A stretch of 64,000 nucleotides of DNA, taken from Defluviicoccus sp. GTDB lineage: Bacteria; Pseudomonadota; Alphaproteobacteria; Rhodospirillales; Defluviicoccaceae. Numbering within the stretch: position 1 is the stretch's first letter; every line of letters begins with the position of its first letter. The position numbers and the translations under genes were made by a program. The stretch spans positions 1-64,000 of the forward strand of contig JARSSM010000014.1 of the NCBI GenBank assembly GCA_029624735.1, in the 5' to 3' direction. The notes beneath the pieces are model-generated. The model was given only the letters and a program-made list of their open reading frames with translations, ran no database searches and was not told the DNA's origin. This document shows positions 1 to 8,531 of the stretch, piece after piece.

Positions 1-3
1 ACG

Positions 4-48
4 TGTCAACCATCTACCCGGTCTAATCTGTCCACTATCTATCCGGTT
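4..48. repeat. Two imperfect 20-bp direct repeats at the left edge
   Basis: Positions 4-23 and 29-48 carry two direct copies of a 20-base motif, TGTCAACCATCTACCCGGTC and a second copy differing at four positions, with a 25-base period. Repeated transposase-binding motifs beginning with TG are typical of IS21-family ends, so this may be an insertion-sequence terminus or remnant. No transposase lies within the window, so the assignment is inference. Confidence 0.4.
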
Positions 49-73
49 CGGACCCTGGCGGCGCCTCCCCCTG

Positions 74-147
74 TCCCCCTCCGCCGAGCAGAGGGGGAAG
101 AAAGGAGCGGGCCCGCCGGCGAGCGGAGGGAAAAAGAGCGGCGGGCC
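74..147. repeat. Two adjacent inverted repeats in a non-coding stretch
   Basis: A 7-bp perfect inverted repeat (74-80 with 92-98) is followed by a 9-bp perfect one (110-118 with 139-147, arms GGCCCGCCG and CGGCGGGCC). Neither is followed by a T-run, so they are not clear terminators. Apart from these hairpins nothing recognisable lies between 49 and 194. Confidence 0.4.
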
Positions 148-194
148 GTCCGGCGTCGCCCCTCGACTGCGAGAGGGGTGAACGCCGTGCACGC

Positions 195-464
195 TCACGC
201 GTCGATGAAGGCGTCGTCCCGCAAGGGGTTCGGGTGGGCGCGGGACGGGCTGTCGTCGTCCGCACGACGGCGCAAGGGGACGATCGCGCCCCGCTTCCGC
301 CGCTCCGGATCGTCGGTCGCCGAGCCGGCGTCGGCTTCGGCGAGCGCCTGGCGGATCTGCTCCAGCACCAGGGCATCGGTGAGCGGATGGCTCAACCGGT
401 AAAGCCGGAGCTCCTCGATGCCGGCCAGCATCTCGGCGCGCGGCTCCCGCCACCACTTCGGCAT
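195..464 (-). CDS. Possible small hypothetical protein
   Basis: A reading frame of about 89 residues from an ATG at 464, or longer from 515. It opens with a basic, tryptophan-containing stretch (MPKWWREPRAEM), continues with a helical, leucine-rich segment, and ends in an Arg- and Asp-rich tail. I do not recognise the family. The amphipathic helical composition looks more protein-like than the shadow frames around it. High GC makes chance frames common here, and the tail may be translated non-coding sequence. It is divergent from the ring-nuclease gene that starts at 574. Confidence 0.3.
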   Translation of the reverse strand: MPKWWREPRAEMLAGIEELRLYRLSHPLTDALVLEQIRQALAEADAGSATDDPERRKRGAIVPLRRRADDDSPSRAHPNPLRDDAFIDA

Positions 465-573
465 TTGCGCGGGCCGGCGCCGGCAGACACGCCGCACCAG
501 CCCAAGGGCACGCACGATGGCGGCGTGAGGCGGGGCACGCTACGATTGGGGCGCGAGCGAAAGGGGGACGAGA

Positions 574-1779
574 ATGACCAACGCACTCGTAACCGTGCTC
601 GGCCTGTCGCCAGCGGTGATCACCGAGACGCTCTGCGCCTTGGCACATCGCGAGTCCGACGGCCGGCCGGATCCGTTCTTTGCCGACGAGGTCCACATCC
701 TGACGACGGGGCGCGGGATCAGCCAGGTGGAGACGCGGCTGCGAGGCGAAGGCGGCGGCTTGGCGCGGGTCTGCCAGGAGCTTGGGCGGGCGGATCGGCC
801 GCCGCGGCTGATCGTCGAGCCGATCCTGGGCGCCGATGGCCGCGTGCTCGACGACATCCGTGGCGAGGCCGACAATAGCGCGCTCGGCGATGCCACGGTG
901 CGGCTGATCGGCCGGCTCACCGAGCGTGACGACGTGCGCCTGCACGCCTCCATGGCCGGCGGGCGCAAGACCATGAGCTTCTTCATGGGCTATGTGATGT
1001 CGCTCTTCGGAAGGCCTGAGGACGAGCTCTCGCACGTGCTGCTGCACGACGAACGCTATGAATTCTGCCGCGATTTCTGGTGCCCGACGCAAGGCTCAAG
1101 GCCGCTCGCTTACGTCGATCGCGAGAGCGGCGAGACGGTCAAACTCGATGCCAGGGATGCGCGGGTTGACTTGACGCCGATCCCGTTCGTGCCGCTGCGG
1201 TACCTGCTACGCGCCGACGATCTCGCCAGCTTGCGAGTGGGCACTTACGCTGCCCTGGTCCAGCGCATCCGCGACATCGTCGGCGTGCCGCTGGCCGTTA
1301 CGCTGGTCGATGCGCGGCGGCAGATCCTTGTCAGCGGCCGGGCCCCGATCGAACTGACGCCTCAGTCCTATGCCATGTATCGGCTGATGGCGATGGCAGC
1401 GAGCGACGCCCGGCCCGGCGCCGGCCCGGACGGCAGCGGCCCCGCGCACTGCGGGTGGCTGACGGTGCACGACCTCCGCCTGCCCGACGACCCGATGGTG
1501 GAGGCGTTCGTGCGCGTCTATGAGCGCCTACGCGATCCGGGCGGCAAGGTGCCGCCGCCGTTTGCTGCCAAGCTGCAGCCGACCGACAAGGATCCCTGGC
1601 CGGCGGTCAAAGCCTTTACCCAGATCCGCGCCAACCTAGAGCGCGAGCTGGAAAGCAAGGTGCCGGACCGGCTGTTGCTGGAGCGGCTGCGCTTTGGCAA
1701 GAGCGAGGGGACGGGCGGCCAGCCGAACCGCTTCGGCCTGAGGCTGCCGCCGGAGCAGATCGAGATTGTCGAGAGCTGA
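574..1779 (+). CDS. NE0113-family CARF protein, candidate CRISPR ring nuclease
   Basis: A 401-residue protein of the CRISPR-associated NE0113 type (often named ring nuclease Csm6). The N-terminus (LVTVLGLSPAVITETL) is a CARF-like Rossmann start. Residues 127-134 (MAGGRKTM) are the family's hallmark ligand-loop motif. The C-terminal half (about 220-401) looks like a winged-helix plus helical domain. I find no RX4-6H motif there, so HEPN ribonuclease activity is unlikely. The expected role is to bind and cleave cyclic oligoadenylate made by Cas10 and so damp the immune signal. The ATG at 574 follows a purine-rich ribosome site (AAAGGGGG). It is co-oriented with the membrane-protein gene 11 bases downstream and converges on the Cmr operon, whose Csx1 would be the ribonuclease it opposes. 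Family assignment is firm; the catalytic role is inferred. Confidence 0.85.
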   Translation: MTNALVTVLGLSPAVITETLCALAHRESDGRPDPFFADEVHILTTGRGISQVETRLRGEGGGLARVCQELGRADRPPRLIVEPILGADGRVLDDIRGEADNSALGDATVRLIGRLTERDDVRLHASMAGGRKTMSFFMGYVMSLFGRPEDELSHVLLHDERYEFCRDFWCPTQGSRPLAYVDRESGETVKLDARDARVDLTPIPFVPLRYLLRADDLASLRVGTYAALVQRIRDIVGVPLAVTLVDARRQILVSGRAPIELTPQSYAMYRLMAMAASDARPGAGPDGSGPAHCGWLTVHDLRLPDDPMVEAFVRVYERLRDPGGKVPPPFAAKLQPTDKDPWPAVKAFTQIRANLERELESKVPDRLLLERLRFGKSEGTGGQPNRFGLRLPPEQIEIVES

Positions 1780-1790
1780 CGGAGGGGTGA

Positions 1791-2273
1791 ATGATCGAGG
1801 CGGTGCTCAAGAACCTCACAGATCCCGAATGGTGGGCGGATCAGATCCTCTCCTACGCCCTGTTCTCGCTGATCGCGGGCCTGATCGCCGGCTGGTTCGC
1901 GAATGCGTTGCGCCGCCGGGCAGAGCGGATGGAACGGGAGCCGTATGAGGGCTGGACGCTCGTCACCTGCGGCTTCGGCGACCGGCCGCAGGCGATCTAC
2001 TGGGAGGACATGAAGCGGTTCCTGACCTCTGACGTCGAGCTCTGGCGTTGGATCAAGTCGGTGTGCTCGACGACGTGCTACTTAACGTCGCGCACCGCCG
2101 AAACCGCGAAGCAACACGGTTGGTTGGTGATCGACCGCGCCGCGCGCAAGGTGATCATCGACTACCGCTCCATGCCGGCCGAAGACGTCCGCTGGTCGAT
2201 CGATCCGCCGTGGGTGAAGGGAGGGGGGAGTGGTTCCCCTGCGGCAGAAGACACCGCCCGGGCGCCGCTGTGA
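1791..2273 (+). CDS. Uncharacterised single-pass membrane protein in type III CRISPR locus
   Basis: A 160-residue protein not recognised as any named family. Residues about 20-40 (ILSYALFSLIAGLIAGWFAN) form one strong transmembrane helix followed by a positive patch (LRRRAERMERE), which predicts a short outer N-terminus and a cytoplasmic domain of about 110 residues. That domain holds Trp-rich and helical segments (YWEDMKRFL, ELWRWIKSVC) and possibly a winged-helix-like part with a beta-hairpin (GWLVIDRAARKVIIDYRS). It starts 11 bases after the ring-nuclease stop with its own site (GGAGGGG), so the two are probably co-transcribed. Its end lies only 9 bases from the end of csx1 on the other strand. 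Context suggests a membrane-linked accessory or effector of the type III response; no direct motif proves this. Confidence 0.65.
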   Translation: MIEAVLKNLTDPEWWADQILSYALFSLIAGLIAGWFANALRRRAERMEREPYEGWTLVTCGFGDRPQAIYWEDMKRFLTSDVELWRWIKSVCSTTCYLTSRTAETAKQHGWLVIDRAARKVIIDYRSMPAEDVRWSIDPPWVKGGGSGSPAAEDTARAPL

Positions 2274-2282
2274 GAGATGATC

Positions 2283-3701
2283 CTATTTGGCTGCTGATTT
2301 CTTTGCCGGATCAGGCAGCCCAAAATCATTAAAATACTCTTCTAGTTTCTCCTTGCACTTTCCTGAACTTTCAAGAGCAGCAACAACATCCCTATTAACA
2401 TCGTCTGTAGGTGTTACCAAATCATCAACCGCGTGAGCTAGCTTGTTTCTAATGCCAAGAATCCTCTTGTACGCGTCATGTTTCGTGTCAGATGATTCCC
2501 TATAATATATCCTATTCGCTTCTCTACGCACGTCGAAACTGCGTAATGCGTAGTCTCGATCAAGCCCTAATCTTGATGGCTCTCTCAGCTGGCTGAAGCG
2601 GTCGATCGTCACGCGCGTCACGGCAGCTTCGCGGCCCCATATGGCGGCGTGCACGACGTCCTCATGCTTCAAGTGATGCCAAGCCAGTCCACACTGATGC
2701 TCGTAGAGTTGTTCGTCACTTACTTTGGATAAGACAATTCGCCTTCTCAAGTCCTCTCTAAACAGATTGATCATGCTGTGCGCGGCAGACTCTTTCCCAA
2801 CACGCGCATCGACGGCCGTATCGAAGGCTTTGAACTTGACTTCAGCTTCCCGGAAGCGACCGATCCGCTCGAAAAATGCAGCCTGTGCCAGCAGTTTCCC
2901 TGGATCGTTTTCGTCGTTGTCGTCTTCTTTCAACACGTCCGCGAACGCCCAGTAATCCCCATCCCACTCGAAGTTCTTGAACGCCGTCAGCCAGTCGACA
3001 ATGCGGGAAAGGCCCGCGAGGTTGATCGCGGGCGCGATCTCCTGGCCGAGGCCATCCGGCTTCTTCCGATCGAGCGCGCCGTACCAGATGCCGTCGATCT
3101 TCGCTACCATTTCTGGCTTCACAAAGACCGAGGATCGCGTGCTCTCAACGACGTAGGCGGCGAGGCTGCCCAGCAACGGCATGTAGCGCAGACCATGGGT
3201 GACATCGATCGTGATCTTTGTCGCCTTCTCCGTCGCCTTGTTAAGCCTCTCGATGATTTCAATCTGCTTCTGGACTTCGTCGCCCGTCGAGCCCCCCGCA
3301 TCATCCTCGTCGAGGTGCTCCAGGACCTCAAGCCGCACGCTGTCGAGGCCAAGCACGTCGCGAAGCGGGTCCTGGTAGCGTTTCAGAACATCTTGATCGA
3401 CCCTATTTTTCAAAGCGAGCTCGATCAGGTCATTAAGCTCGCGCTGCGACCAGTGACCCCCGGCGTAGCGCAGAAGCTCGTCCCAAACACTGCCGCGCGT
3501 GCCAAATACCACCAGTTCGCTCGGACCGCCGCCGCCTCGCCGGAGATGCGCCAGCAGCGCCAGCGGAAACAGTCGGTGCCTGCGGATATGACCGTCAGGA
3601 GGAAAGCGATAATGCATCACCTGATAGCCCCGGCGTTTGCGCAACGACGGCGGGCGGCCGGTATCGGGTGCGCCGAGAAAGGTCACCAGTACGTGTGTCA
3701 T
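2283..3701 (-). CDS. csx1: Csx1-type CARF-HEPN ribonuclease (TM1812 family)
   Basis: A 472-residue CRISPR-associated protein of the TM1812/Csx1 type. The CARF half begins VLVTFLGAPDTG and includes DVTHGLRYMP, the motif typical of the cyclic-oligoadenylate-binding fold in this family. The C-terminal HEPN half has the ribonuclease motif R418-x4-H423 (RNKLAH). It should be a non-specific RNase switched on when Cas10 makes cyclic oligoadenylate after target recognition. It is the last gene of the Cmr operon, 42 bases after cmr1a, and the only one not overlapping or abutting its neighbour. The 3' third (about 2283-2600) is clearly more AT-rich than the rest, hinting at a separate history for the HEPN half. 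It converges with the membrane-protein gene, leaving 9 bases between the stops. Confidence 0.9.
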   Translation of the reverse strand: MTHVLVTFLGAPDTGRPPSLRKRRGYQVMHYRFPPDGHIRRHRLFPLALLAHLRRGGGGPSELVVFGTRGSVWDELLRYAGGHWSQRELNDLIELALKNRVDQDVLKRYQDPLRDVLGLDSVRLEVLEHLDEDDAGGSTGDEVQKQIEIIERLNKATEKATKITIDVTHGLRYMPLLGSLAAYVVESTRSSVFVKPEMVAKIDGIWYGALDRKKPDGLGQEIAPAINLAGLSRIVDWLTAFKNFEWDGDYWAFADVLKEDDNDENDPGKLLAQAAFFERIGRFREAEVKFKAFDTAVDARVGKESAAHSMINLFREDLRRRIVLSKVSDEQLYEHQCGLAWHHLKHEDVVHAAIWGREAAVTRVTIDRFSQLREPSRLGLDRDYALRSFDVRREANRIYYRESSDTKHDAYKRILGIRNKLAHAVDDLVTPTDDVNRDVVAALESSGKCKEKLEEYFNDFGLPDPAKKSAAK

Positions 3702-3743
3702 GGGCGTCTCTCCCCCTTGTCGGTCGTTCTTGGGTTGCCGCGA

Positions 3744-5123
3744 TCAGTCGAGCGGCTGGCAGTCTTTTGGATTCACTGAACCAATGTCGCCGTCGCCGAA
3801 GTCGACATCCATCCTCTTGGAAGCGACCGTGACATCCTCCAAGACCGTCGCCTCCTCCTCGCCGACGCGAACGCGCTGCCCTTTGCGGAAGCGGAGCGTG
3901 GGCGCACCAGCCGGCGGCTGCCTGCCGGCAACGGCCGAAGGCGCGCCAAGGCCGGGCGCGGTTGTGCCTGGACCAAGGTTTGCCGCGATATGTGCCAGCA
4001 GTCCCTTGAGCACCGTGTCGCCGGTCCCCTCATCGGGCAATACCGATGAGGGAAAGGCGATCACGCGCACCAACAGTGTGCCGCTGTTGCCCCTGGCGAG
4101 GTGATAGTGCACCGGCGCGGCGTGGCGGAAGGCCTCGGCGCGGGTGTCCCTCGGGCGGTGGGGATGGTTTCTTCCCAGCCACTCCGGCCGCTGCCAGTTC
4201 ACCTGGCCCGGCATGGCCCTGTCCGATCGCGGACCGTGGATCTTGCGCGGCAGGCCAAGCGCGGCCTTTTCCGGCTTGTGGGCATAGCCTTGCGCATAGC
4301 CCTGGACAACGAAGCCAAGCTGGTCAAGCGCATTCCAGGGATCGGTCGTGGCCAGAGGAACCTCAATCGGGGGCAGCGCGTGATCGCGTGAAGGTATCTC
4401 GCGCTTCGCGGGTGCCTTGTGCCCCTCCGGCAAGCAATCTTTGCGCAGATCGCTTGCGGCCTTGCCGCAGTCGGCATCGCTGAGGCATTTCTCGAACTCC
4501 CCAAAGCTGCCAAAGCCCTTGCGCGCCTTCGAGCCGACACCGCCATAGCGGCACAGGAGGGAGAGCGCTGCCAGCACTTGGTCTTTGATCAACGCCGCTC
4601 CAACCTCCCTCGCCGGGACGCCATCGACAGGCTTTCGGTCGGGCCGGATGGCAAGATGCAGCTCCCACTGCGCCCCCGGCTCCAGGTAGTAGCGCCGCCG
4701 CCGTTCCGTCTGGCCGGTGCGCTCGTTGCGCACGTTCTCGTCCATGCCATAGGCAAGATAGAACAGGCCTTGCGTCGTCTTGTTGTTGGGCGGCTGGGCG
4801 AGATTGTGCGCCTGCTTGAAATCGAGCTTCGGTTTGAAGCCGTCCTTGTGGTCGAACAGCTTGCGCGTTGGCGTGTTCACCGTCTCAAGGCTCAAGCGCA
4901 CCGGGCTGGCGGCTTCGGTCGAGCCCCAGACGGCCGCTTCGAGGCGGCGCAAGGTGGGGACGTCGACATGCGCCGCGTGCAGCGTCCGCCACCACCAGCG
5001 GAGCTGGCCGCGCAAGGTCGGCACCCGCAGCTCGCAGCTTTCGGCCGATGACTGGTCGGCGCCGGCGAGGAAGGCCGGGCTCACCAGTTCAAGCGTGAAG
5101 GTTTCGCTCGCCATCGCCGTCAC
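3744..5123 (-). CDS. cmr1: Type III-B RAMP protein Cmr1 (copy a) with extra C-terminal domain
   Basis: A 459-residue RAMP protein of the Cmr1 family. The N-terminal RAMP ferredoxin fold shows LVSPAFLAGADQ and the diagnostic TLRGQLRWWWRTLH, followed by the acidic LEAAVWGS element. Cmr1 caps the Cmr complex at the 3' end of the target RNA. The GTG at 5123 overlaps the cmr6 stop by four bases (GTGA); an ATG three codons later (5114) is an alternative. The last 50 residues (about 410-459: KGQRVRV, then a DFGDG turn) look like a small SH3/KOW-like barrel that I would not expect in Cmr1. This is the second cmr1 of the operon; copy b lies at the operon's head, and the two are clearly diverged. Confidence 0.85.
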   Translation of the reverse strand: MTAMASETFTLELVSPAFLAGADQSSAESCELRVPTLRGQLRWWWRTLHAAHVDVPTLRRLEAAVWGSTEAASPVRLSLETVNTPTRKLFDHKDGFKPKLDFKQAHNLAQPPNNKTTQGLFYLAYGMDENVRNERTGQTERRRRYYLEPGAQWELHLAIRPDRKPVDGVPAREVGAALIKDQVLAALSLLCRYGGVGSKARKGFGSFGEFEKCLSDADCGKAASDLRKDCLPEGHKAPAKREIPSRDHALPPIEVPLATTDPWNALDQLGFVVQGYAQGYAHKPEKAALGLPRKIHGPRSDRAMPGQVNWQRPEWLGRNHPHRPRDTRAEAFRHAAPVHYHLARGNSGTLLVRVIAFPSSVLPDEGTGDTVLKGLLAHIAANLGPGTTAPGLGAPSAVAGRQPPAGAPTLRFRKGQRVRVGEEEATVLEDVTVASKRMDVDFGDGDIGSVNPKDCQPLD

Positions 5124-5851
5124 TCCTGCGTGAACGCGCCGAAGCGGCCGTAGCCGGCGGCGGTCTTGGCGCCAGCACCGAGTTCGGCCAGCGCCTGCTG
5201 CAGGAGTTCCATCGCGGGTTTACAGCATGCAATGTGCCCCGGATCGGCCGGCACGACGGCGAACAGGAATTTCTGCCCTTTGGCGACGGTGAGGAACGGG
5301 ATCGGGTTCGGGCTCAGCCAGTCGCCGGGCGGGGTCTCGCCTCGGTAATACTCGCCGTAGTGCGGCGTCATCACGTCGGCTTTGAGCGTGACCGGCTCGG
5401 TCGGCAGCGCATCGAGGAAGACAACCTGCCCGACCCGCTCCATGACGCCCAGAAGGTCGTCGAGGTTCCGGTTCTCCCACTCCTCCGCCCAGGTCTTGAC
5501 GATGCCTTTGAGGCCGGAGCCGGGGATGTACGGCACGCCCAGTGTGTGGTGCCAGGCGAAGCCGACCTCGATCGGGTGGCTGCGGCCGGTGCCCGCGATC
5601 AGGCGGTCTTGGGTTTTCGCCGTGAATGCCTTGCCCCGCAGCGCTGCCTTAAGTTTCCGCGTCCGGTTGGCATACTCATCGAGCTGGTCCTTCTCGCCGA
5701 CGGAGCCGCTGAACCTCTTGACCCAATCGAACCTGGCGCCATCCGGGATGCCGTCTCCCTTTTCGTTCCACAGATCGAAGAACTTCTCGAAGCGCAGGCC
5801 GGCGTTGCCCTGAGCGCCCGGCGGCGGATAACCGGCGTAGAGAGGGAGCAT
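5120..5851 (-). CDS. cmr6: Type III-B RAMP protein Cmr6
   Basis: A 243-residue backbone RAMP subunit of the Cmr complex. The family pattern is visible as GTGRSHPIEVGFAWHHTLGV, then YIPGSGLKGIVK, then the C-terminal PHYGEYYRGE and NPIPFLTV segments, and a final AAGYGRFG glycine-rich loop. Cmr6 sits next to Cmr1 at the head of the complex. I chose the ATG at 5851 because its A is the last base of the cmr5 stop codon (TGATG overlap) and because residues upstream of it do not resemble the family. The stop overlaps the GTG of cmr1a. Length is normal for Cmr6. Confidence 0.9.
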   Translation of the reverse strand: MLPLYAGYPPPGAQGNAGLRFEKFFDLWNEKGDGIPDGARFDWVKRFSGSVGEKDQLDEYANRTRKLKAALRGKAFTAKTQDRLIAGTGRSHPIEVGFAWHHTLGVPYIPGSGLKGIVKTWAEEWENRNLDDLLGVMERVGQVVFLDALPTEPVTLKADVMTPHYGEYYRGETPPGDWLSPNPIPFLTVAKGQKFLFAVVPADPGHIACCKPAMELLQQALAELGAGAKTAAGYGRFGAFTQE

Positions 5852-6258
5852 CAGGACGCCTCCTTCGTCTTCGTGAGCGGCTCCAGAAACGCATCGGCGA
5901 ACCGCTTCAACCAAGCAAGGTAGGCGTCGATCTCGACGTAGGCTTGGCGGTAGGCGGATTCCTCCCCGCCGACGATCGCGTCAAGCAGCGGGCCTCTGCC
6001 AGCGTAAGGGCTGGGCGAGCCCTCTCGGCACATCCAGTCGCTGACATGCCGATAGAGCGCCATTGCGCCTTCGTTCTTGACGCCGCGGGCACGCAGCATG
6101 GCGATCGCCTGGCCGAGGCCGTTCATGCGGATTTCCGCGGGCAGCCCGCGCGCCGCGGACAAGTATTCGTCGATCGCGCCAGCGTTTTCGGGTTTCTTCA
6201 TATCCTTAACGTTGTGGAGCGCATGCTTGGCGCGCTGGAGCTGGATGTTGTTGTCCAT
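5851..6258 (-). CDS. cmr5: Type III-B small subunit Cmr5
   Basis: A 135-residue, mostly helical protein matching Cmr5, the small subunit that lines the inner belly of the complex and contacts target RNA. The family signature is the central run LPAEIRMNGLGQAIAMLRA, followed by the helical tail ending in AYLAWLKRFADAFLEPL. It starts 3 bases after the cmr4 stop and ends with a one-base overlap onto the cmr6 start. The length is typical. The fold is variable in sequence, so the assignment rests on the signature plus position between cmr4 and cmr6. Confidence 0.9.
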   Translation of the reverse strand: MDNNIQLQRAKHALHNVKDMKKPENAGAIDEYLSAARGLPAEIRMNGLGQAIAMLRARGVKNEGAMALYRHVSDWMCREGSPSPYAGRGPLLDAIVGGEESAYRQAYVEIDAYLAWLKRFADAFLEPLTKTKEAS

Positions 6259-6261
6259 TGC

Positions 6262-7311
6262 TCAAGCCCCCTTCACCACGTGCTCCATCACGTGCAGCCG
6301 ACAGATGCCGCGGCCGATCGTCTCGTCGCCGCCGATCTGGAGGTATTTTACCGGTTCGAGCTTGGTTTCCGGATCCCCTGAATTTATTGCTTGTATGAAG
6401 TCATTATAGCTCCTGCGTTTCTTTTCTTCTGTAGCTTCTTTTTCTTCTTTCCCGGCCTCGTCATCGGAATTTTGTTGCCGTTTATCGGCAGATTTCATCG
6501 GATATTTGGTATCGAGCTTCGCGCGCGGGGCGACGATGCCGTACATGAGCGTATCTGCCGGCAGGTGCTCCTCGTACCAGAGGTTTTCGCTGCTTTTCGT
6601 CTGTTCCTTCAGCTTGTTGCGCGCATAAATCGGCAGGCCGTAGCGGGCGAACCAAGCGAAGTCGTCATCGCTCATGATCAGGAGTTGGTTCTTCAGCCGA
6701 GCGGCAACATTGGCGTAAGGCTTTGCTTCGGCTTTGGGATCGTCAGAGGGGATAAACTTCGCCAGCGCTTGTCTGATCTTCTCCTCTGCCGGTCCGTCGA
6801 TCGTGAAGGTCAGTTCTTCGAGGTAAATGCGATCGCCCTTCTTGCCTTCCGTCAGCACCTTGCCGTCCGGCACCGCCGGCACCGGCAGCGAGATGTTGGT
6901 TTCGGTCCGTTTGAGATCACGGGCCAAGCGTTCGAGCAGGTACGGGCAGGTCGCCCACTTGTAGCTACCGACCGACGAGCGGATGGGCAGCAGGATCAGC
7001 CGGATATCGCTGAACAGCACGCCGCCCTCGTTGTCGGTGCCGCCGAACAGGCCGGCGTAGGGATGTTGCTTCTGGGGGTCTTTTTCGGCCGCCTTATCGC
7101 CGAGGATCGCGTGCTTTATGCTGCCCTTGTGGCTCGATCCCGGGATGACCGGGATATTGGAGCCGCCCTCGCGCGCCACCGGCTGGTCGATCGCGCCCAG
7201 CACCTGGCCGGTACCGGGGTGGAGCGGTTGCTCGGCCAGGTAGCCGATCAGGTGTGCCTTCGGCTGCTTCGTTTGCTGCGTTTGCGGTTGCGTCGTCTCT
7301 GGTGCGTTCAT
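6262..7311 (-). CDS. cmr4: Type III-B RAMP protein Cmr4 (target-RNA nuclease subunit)
   Basis: A 349-residue Cmr4. Multiple copies form the backbone, and each cuts bound target RNA at 6-nucleotide steps. The catalytic aspartate equivalent is D42 in GAIDQPVARE, inside the family pattern HPGTGQ to GSSHKGS. An unusual Gln/Thr-rich tail of about 18 residues precedes the RAMP fold. A lysine- and glutamate-rich insert (EEKEATEEKKRR, roughly residues 290-310) is coded by an AT-richer patch near 6,400-6,480 and is probably a disordered loop. The ATG overlaps the cmr3 stop by four bases (ATGA), supporting this start despite the odd N-terminus. With the aspartate present, RNA cleavage should be intact. 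Confidence 0.93.
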   Translation of the reverse strand: MNAPETTQPQTQQTKQPKAHLIGYLAEQPLHPGTGQVLGAIDQPVAREGGSNIPVIPGSSHKGSIKHAILGDKAAEKDPQKQHPYAGLFGGTDNEGGVLFSDIRLILLPIRSSVGSYKWATCPYLLERLARDLKRTETNISLPVPAVPDGKVLTEGKKGDRIYLEELTFTIDGPAEEKIRQALAKFIPSDDPKAEAKPYANVAARLKNQLLIMSDDDFAWFARYGLPIYARNKLKEQTKSSENLWYEEHLPADTLMYGIVAPRAKLDTKYPMKSADKRQQNSDDEAGKEEKEATEEKKRRSYNDFIQAINSGDPETKLEPVKYLQIGGDETIGRGICRLHVMEHVVKGA

Positions 7312-8531
7312 TGGTCGCCCCCTCCGATTGTCCGAGTGTCATCATCCATCCAGGTGCCGATCAGGATCTGGCCGTAACCCCAGTCCTGCTTGTCCTTGTC
7401 GCCGATGTGCTTGAGGTGCGCCTCGCGCACCTTCGCTACGTCATCCGGACTCGCTTCCATGAACCAGGTGCTTCCGGGTGGCAGCATCGCCCTCAGCGGC
7501 TGCGGGCCCTGTTCTTGACCCTTGAAGTCCTTCGACGCCCAGCCGCCGACCATCAGCGGCCGCTCATGACAGGCGCAGACGATGGTGCCGGGCAGGCCGC
7601 AAAGCTGTTCGCCGGGACCCGGCCATATTGGTCCGCATAGTTGCGCCGGCGTAATCAGGGTGACGGTGTACAACAGCTTGCCGCCCGCGCTTTGAAACGC
7701 CTCTGGCGGTTCCGGCCACGCGATCTCTTCGCCGCCGTCCACCCAGGCGAACCGGCCTTCGCCGCCCAAGGGGATCGGGCTCACGGGCGCTGGGGTATCA
7801 TCCTTCAGGCCTTCGACGCCCATCACGAGGGCAACCTTCTCCCCCGCCTGCGGGCGGACGAAACCGGCCGTATACAGCGCGCCCTGCTCGGCGGTCCGGG
7901 TCTTGGGATTTCGCGCAAGCCCGATCCGCACCTCCCGCGCGAACAAGACATTCTTGACGTCGTTTTCCTCATCGCTTGGCTCGCTGTCGTCACCGGCGAG
8001 GTAGATTTCCTTGCGGGTCGGCACGCCGCCGTTCAGCACATGCTGCATGCCTCCGAGCGTCAGCCAGGAGCCGGTCAGCCCCTTCACGCGGGCCTTTGGA
8101 TCGGTCTTCTTCGGCTCGGCCAGGCGAACCTTGGGACGCGTCTTCGAACTCAGGTCGCATTCGCGCGCGCGACCGGGACCAAGCCGGCGGATCTGCCCCT
8201 CGTCCCCCTTCTCCTTGACGATCATCGCCGGGGCGGGAAACAGCGGCCCGGCAAGCCCATGCGTCAGATAAGGGCCCTTAAAGTGGAGACCCGGCGGATC
8301 GAGGTTCGCGCCGTCTCCAAGCATGTCGGTAGTCCCCTTCCCCCACGGTCCAGTCCCACTCCACCCCATCCCGCGCGCGAGTGCGGCCCTGAGCGCACCG
8401 ACAGCCGTATTGGGATGTGGCGGAAACAGGCTCGTGATCGCCATCTGCGCCGGATCGCCCTGGTTGAACGGCCGCCCATCGCGGAAGAACAACACATCCG
8501 CCGCCTCGAAGCGGTACCAAGTGGTGGTCAT
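7308..8531 (-). CDS. cmr3: Type III-B RAMP protein Cmr3
   Basis: A 407-residue Cmr3, which together with Cas10 (Cmr2) forms the foot of the complex and holds the 5' tag of the crRNA. The N-terminus has the family hallmark VLFFRDGRPFNQGD followed by SLFPPHPNTAVGALRAAL, and a later SWLTLGG element. It overlaps cmr2 upstream and cmr4 downstream by four bases each (ATGA), as expected for stoichiometric subunits. The length and domain plan (two RAMP folds) are normal. Nothing is missing. Confidence 0.93.
   Translation of the reverse strand: MTTTWYRFEAADVLFFRDGRPFNQGDPAQMAITSLFPPHPNTAVGALRAALARGMGWSGTGPWGKGTTDMLGDGANLDPPGLHFKGPYLTHGLAGPLFPAPAMIVKEKGDEGQIRRLGPGRARECDLSSKTRPKVRLAEPKKTDPKARVKGLTGSWLTLGGMQHVLNGGVPTRKEIYLAGDDSEPSDEENDVKNVLFAREVRIGLARNPKTRTAEQGALYTAGFVRPQAGEKVALVMGVEGLKDDTPAPVSPIPLGGEGRFAWVDGGEEIAWPEPPEAFQSAGGKLLYTVTLITPAQLCGPIWPGPGEQLCGLPGTIVCACHERPLMVGGWASKDFKGQEQGPQPLRAMLPPGSTWFMEASPDDVAKVREAHLKHIGDKDKQDWGYGQILIGTWMDDDTRTIGGGDQ

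Noticed and set aside
574..1779. HEPN ribonuclease activity in the NE0113 protein
   Set aside because: No R-x4-6-H motif is present in its C-terminal half, so it was called a ring-nuclease candidate, not an RNase.
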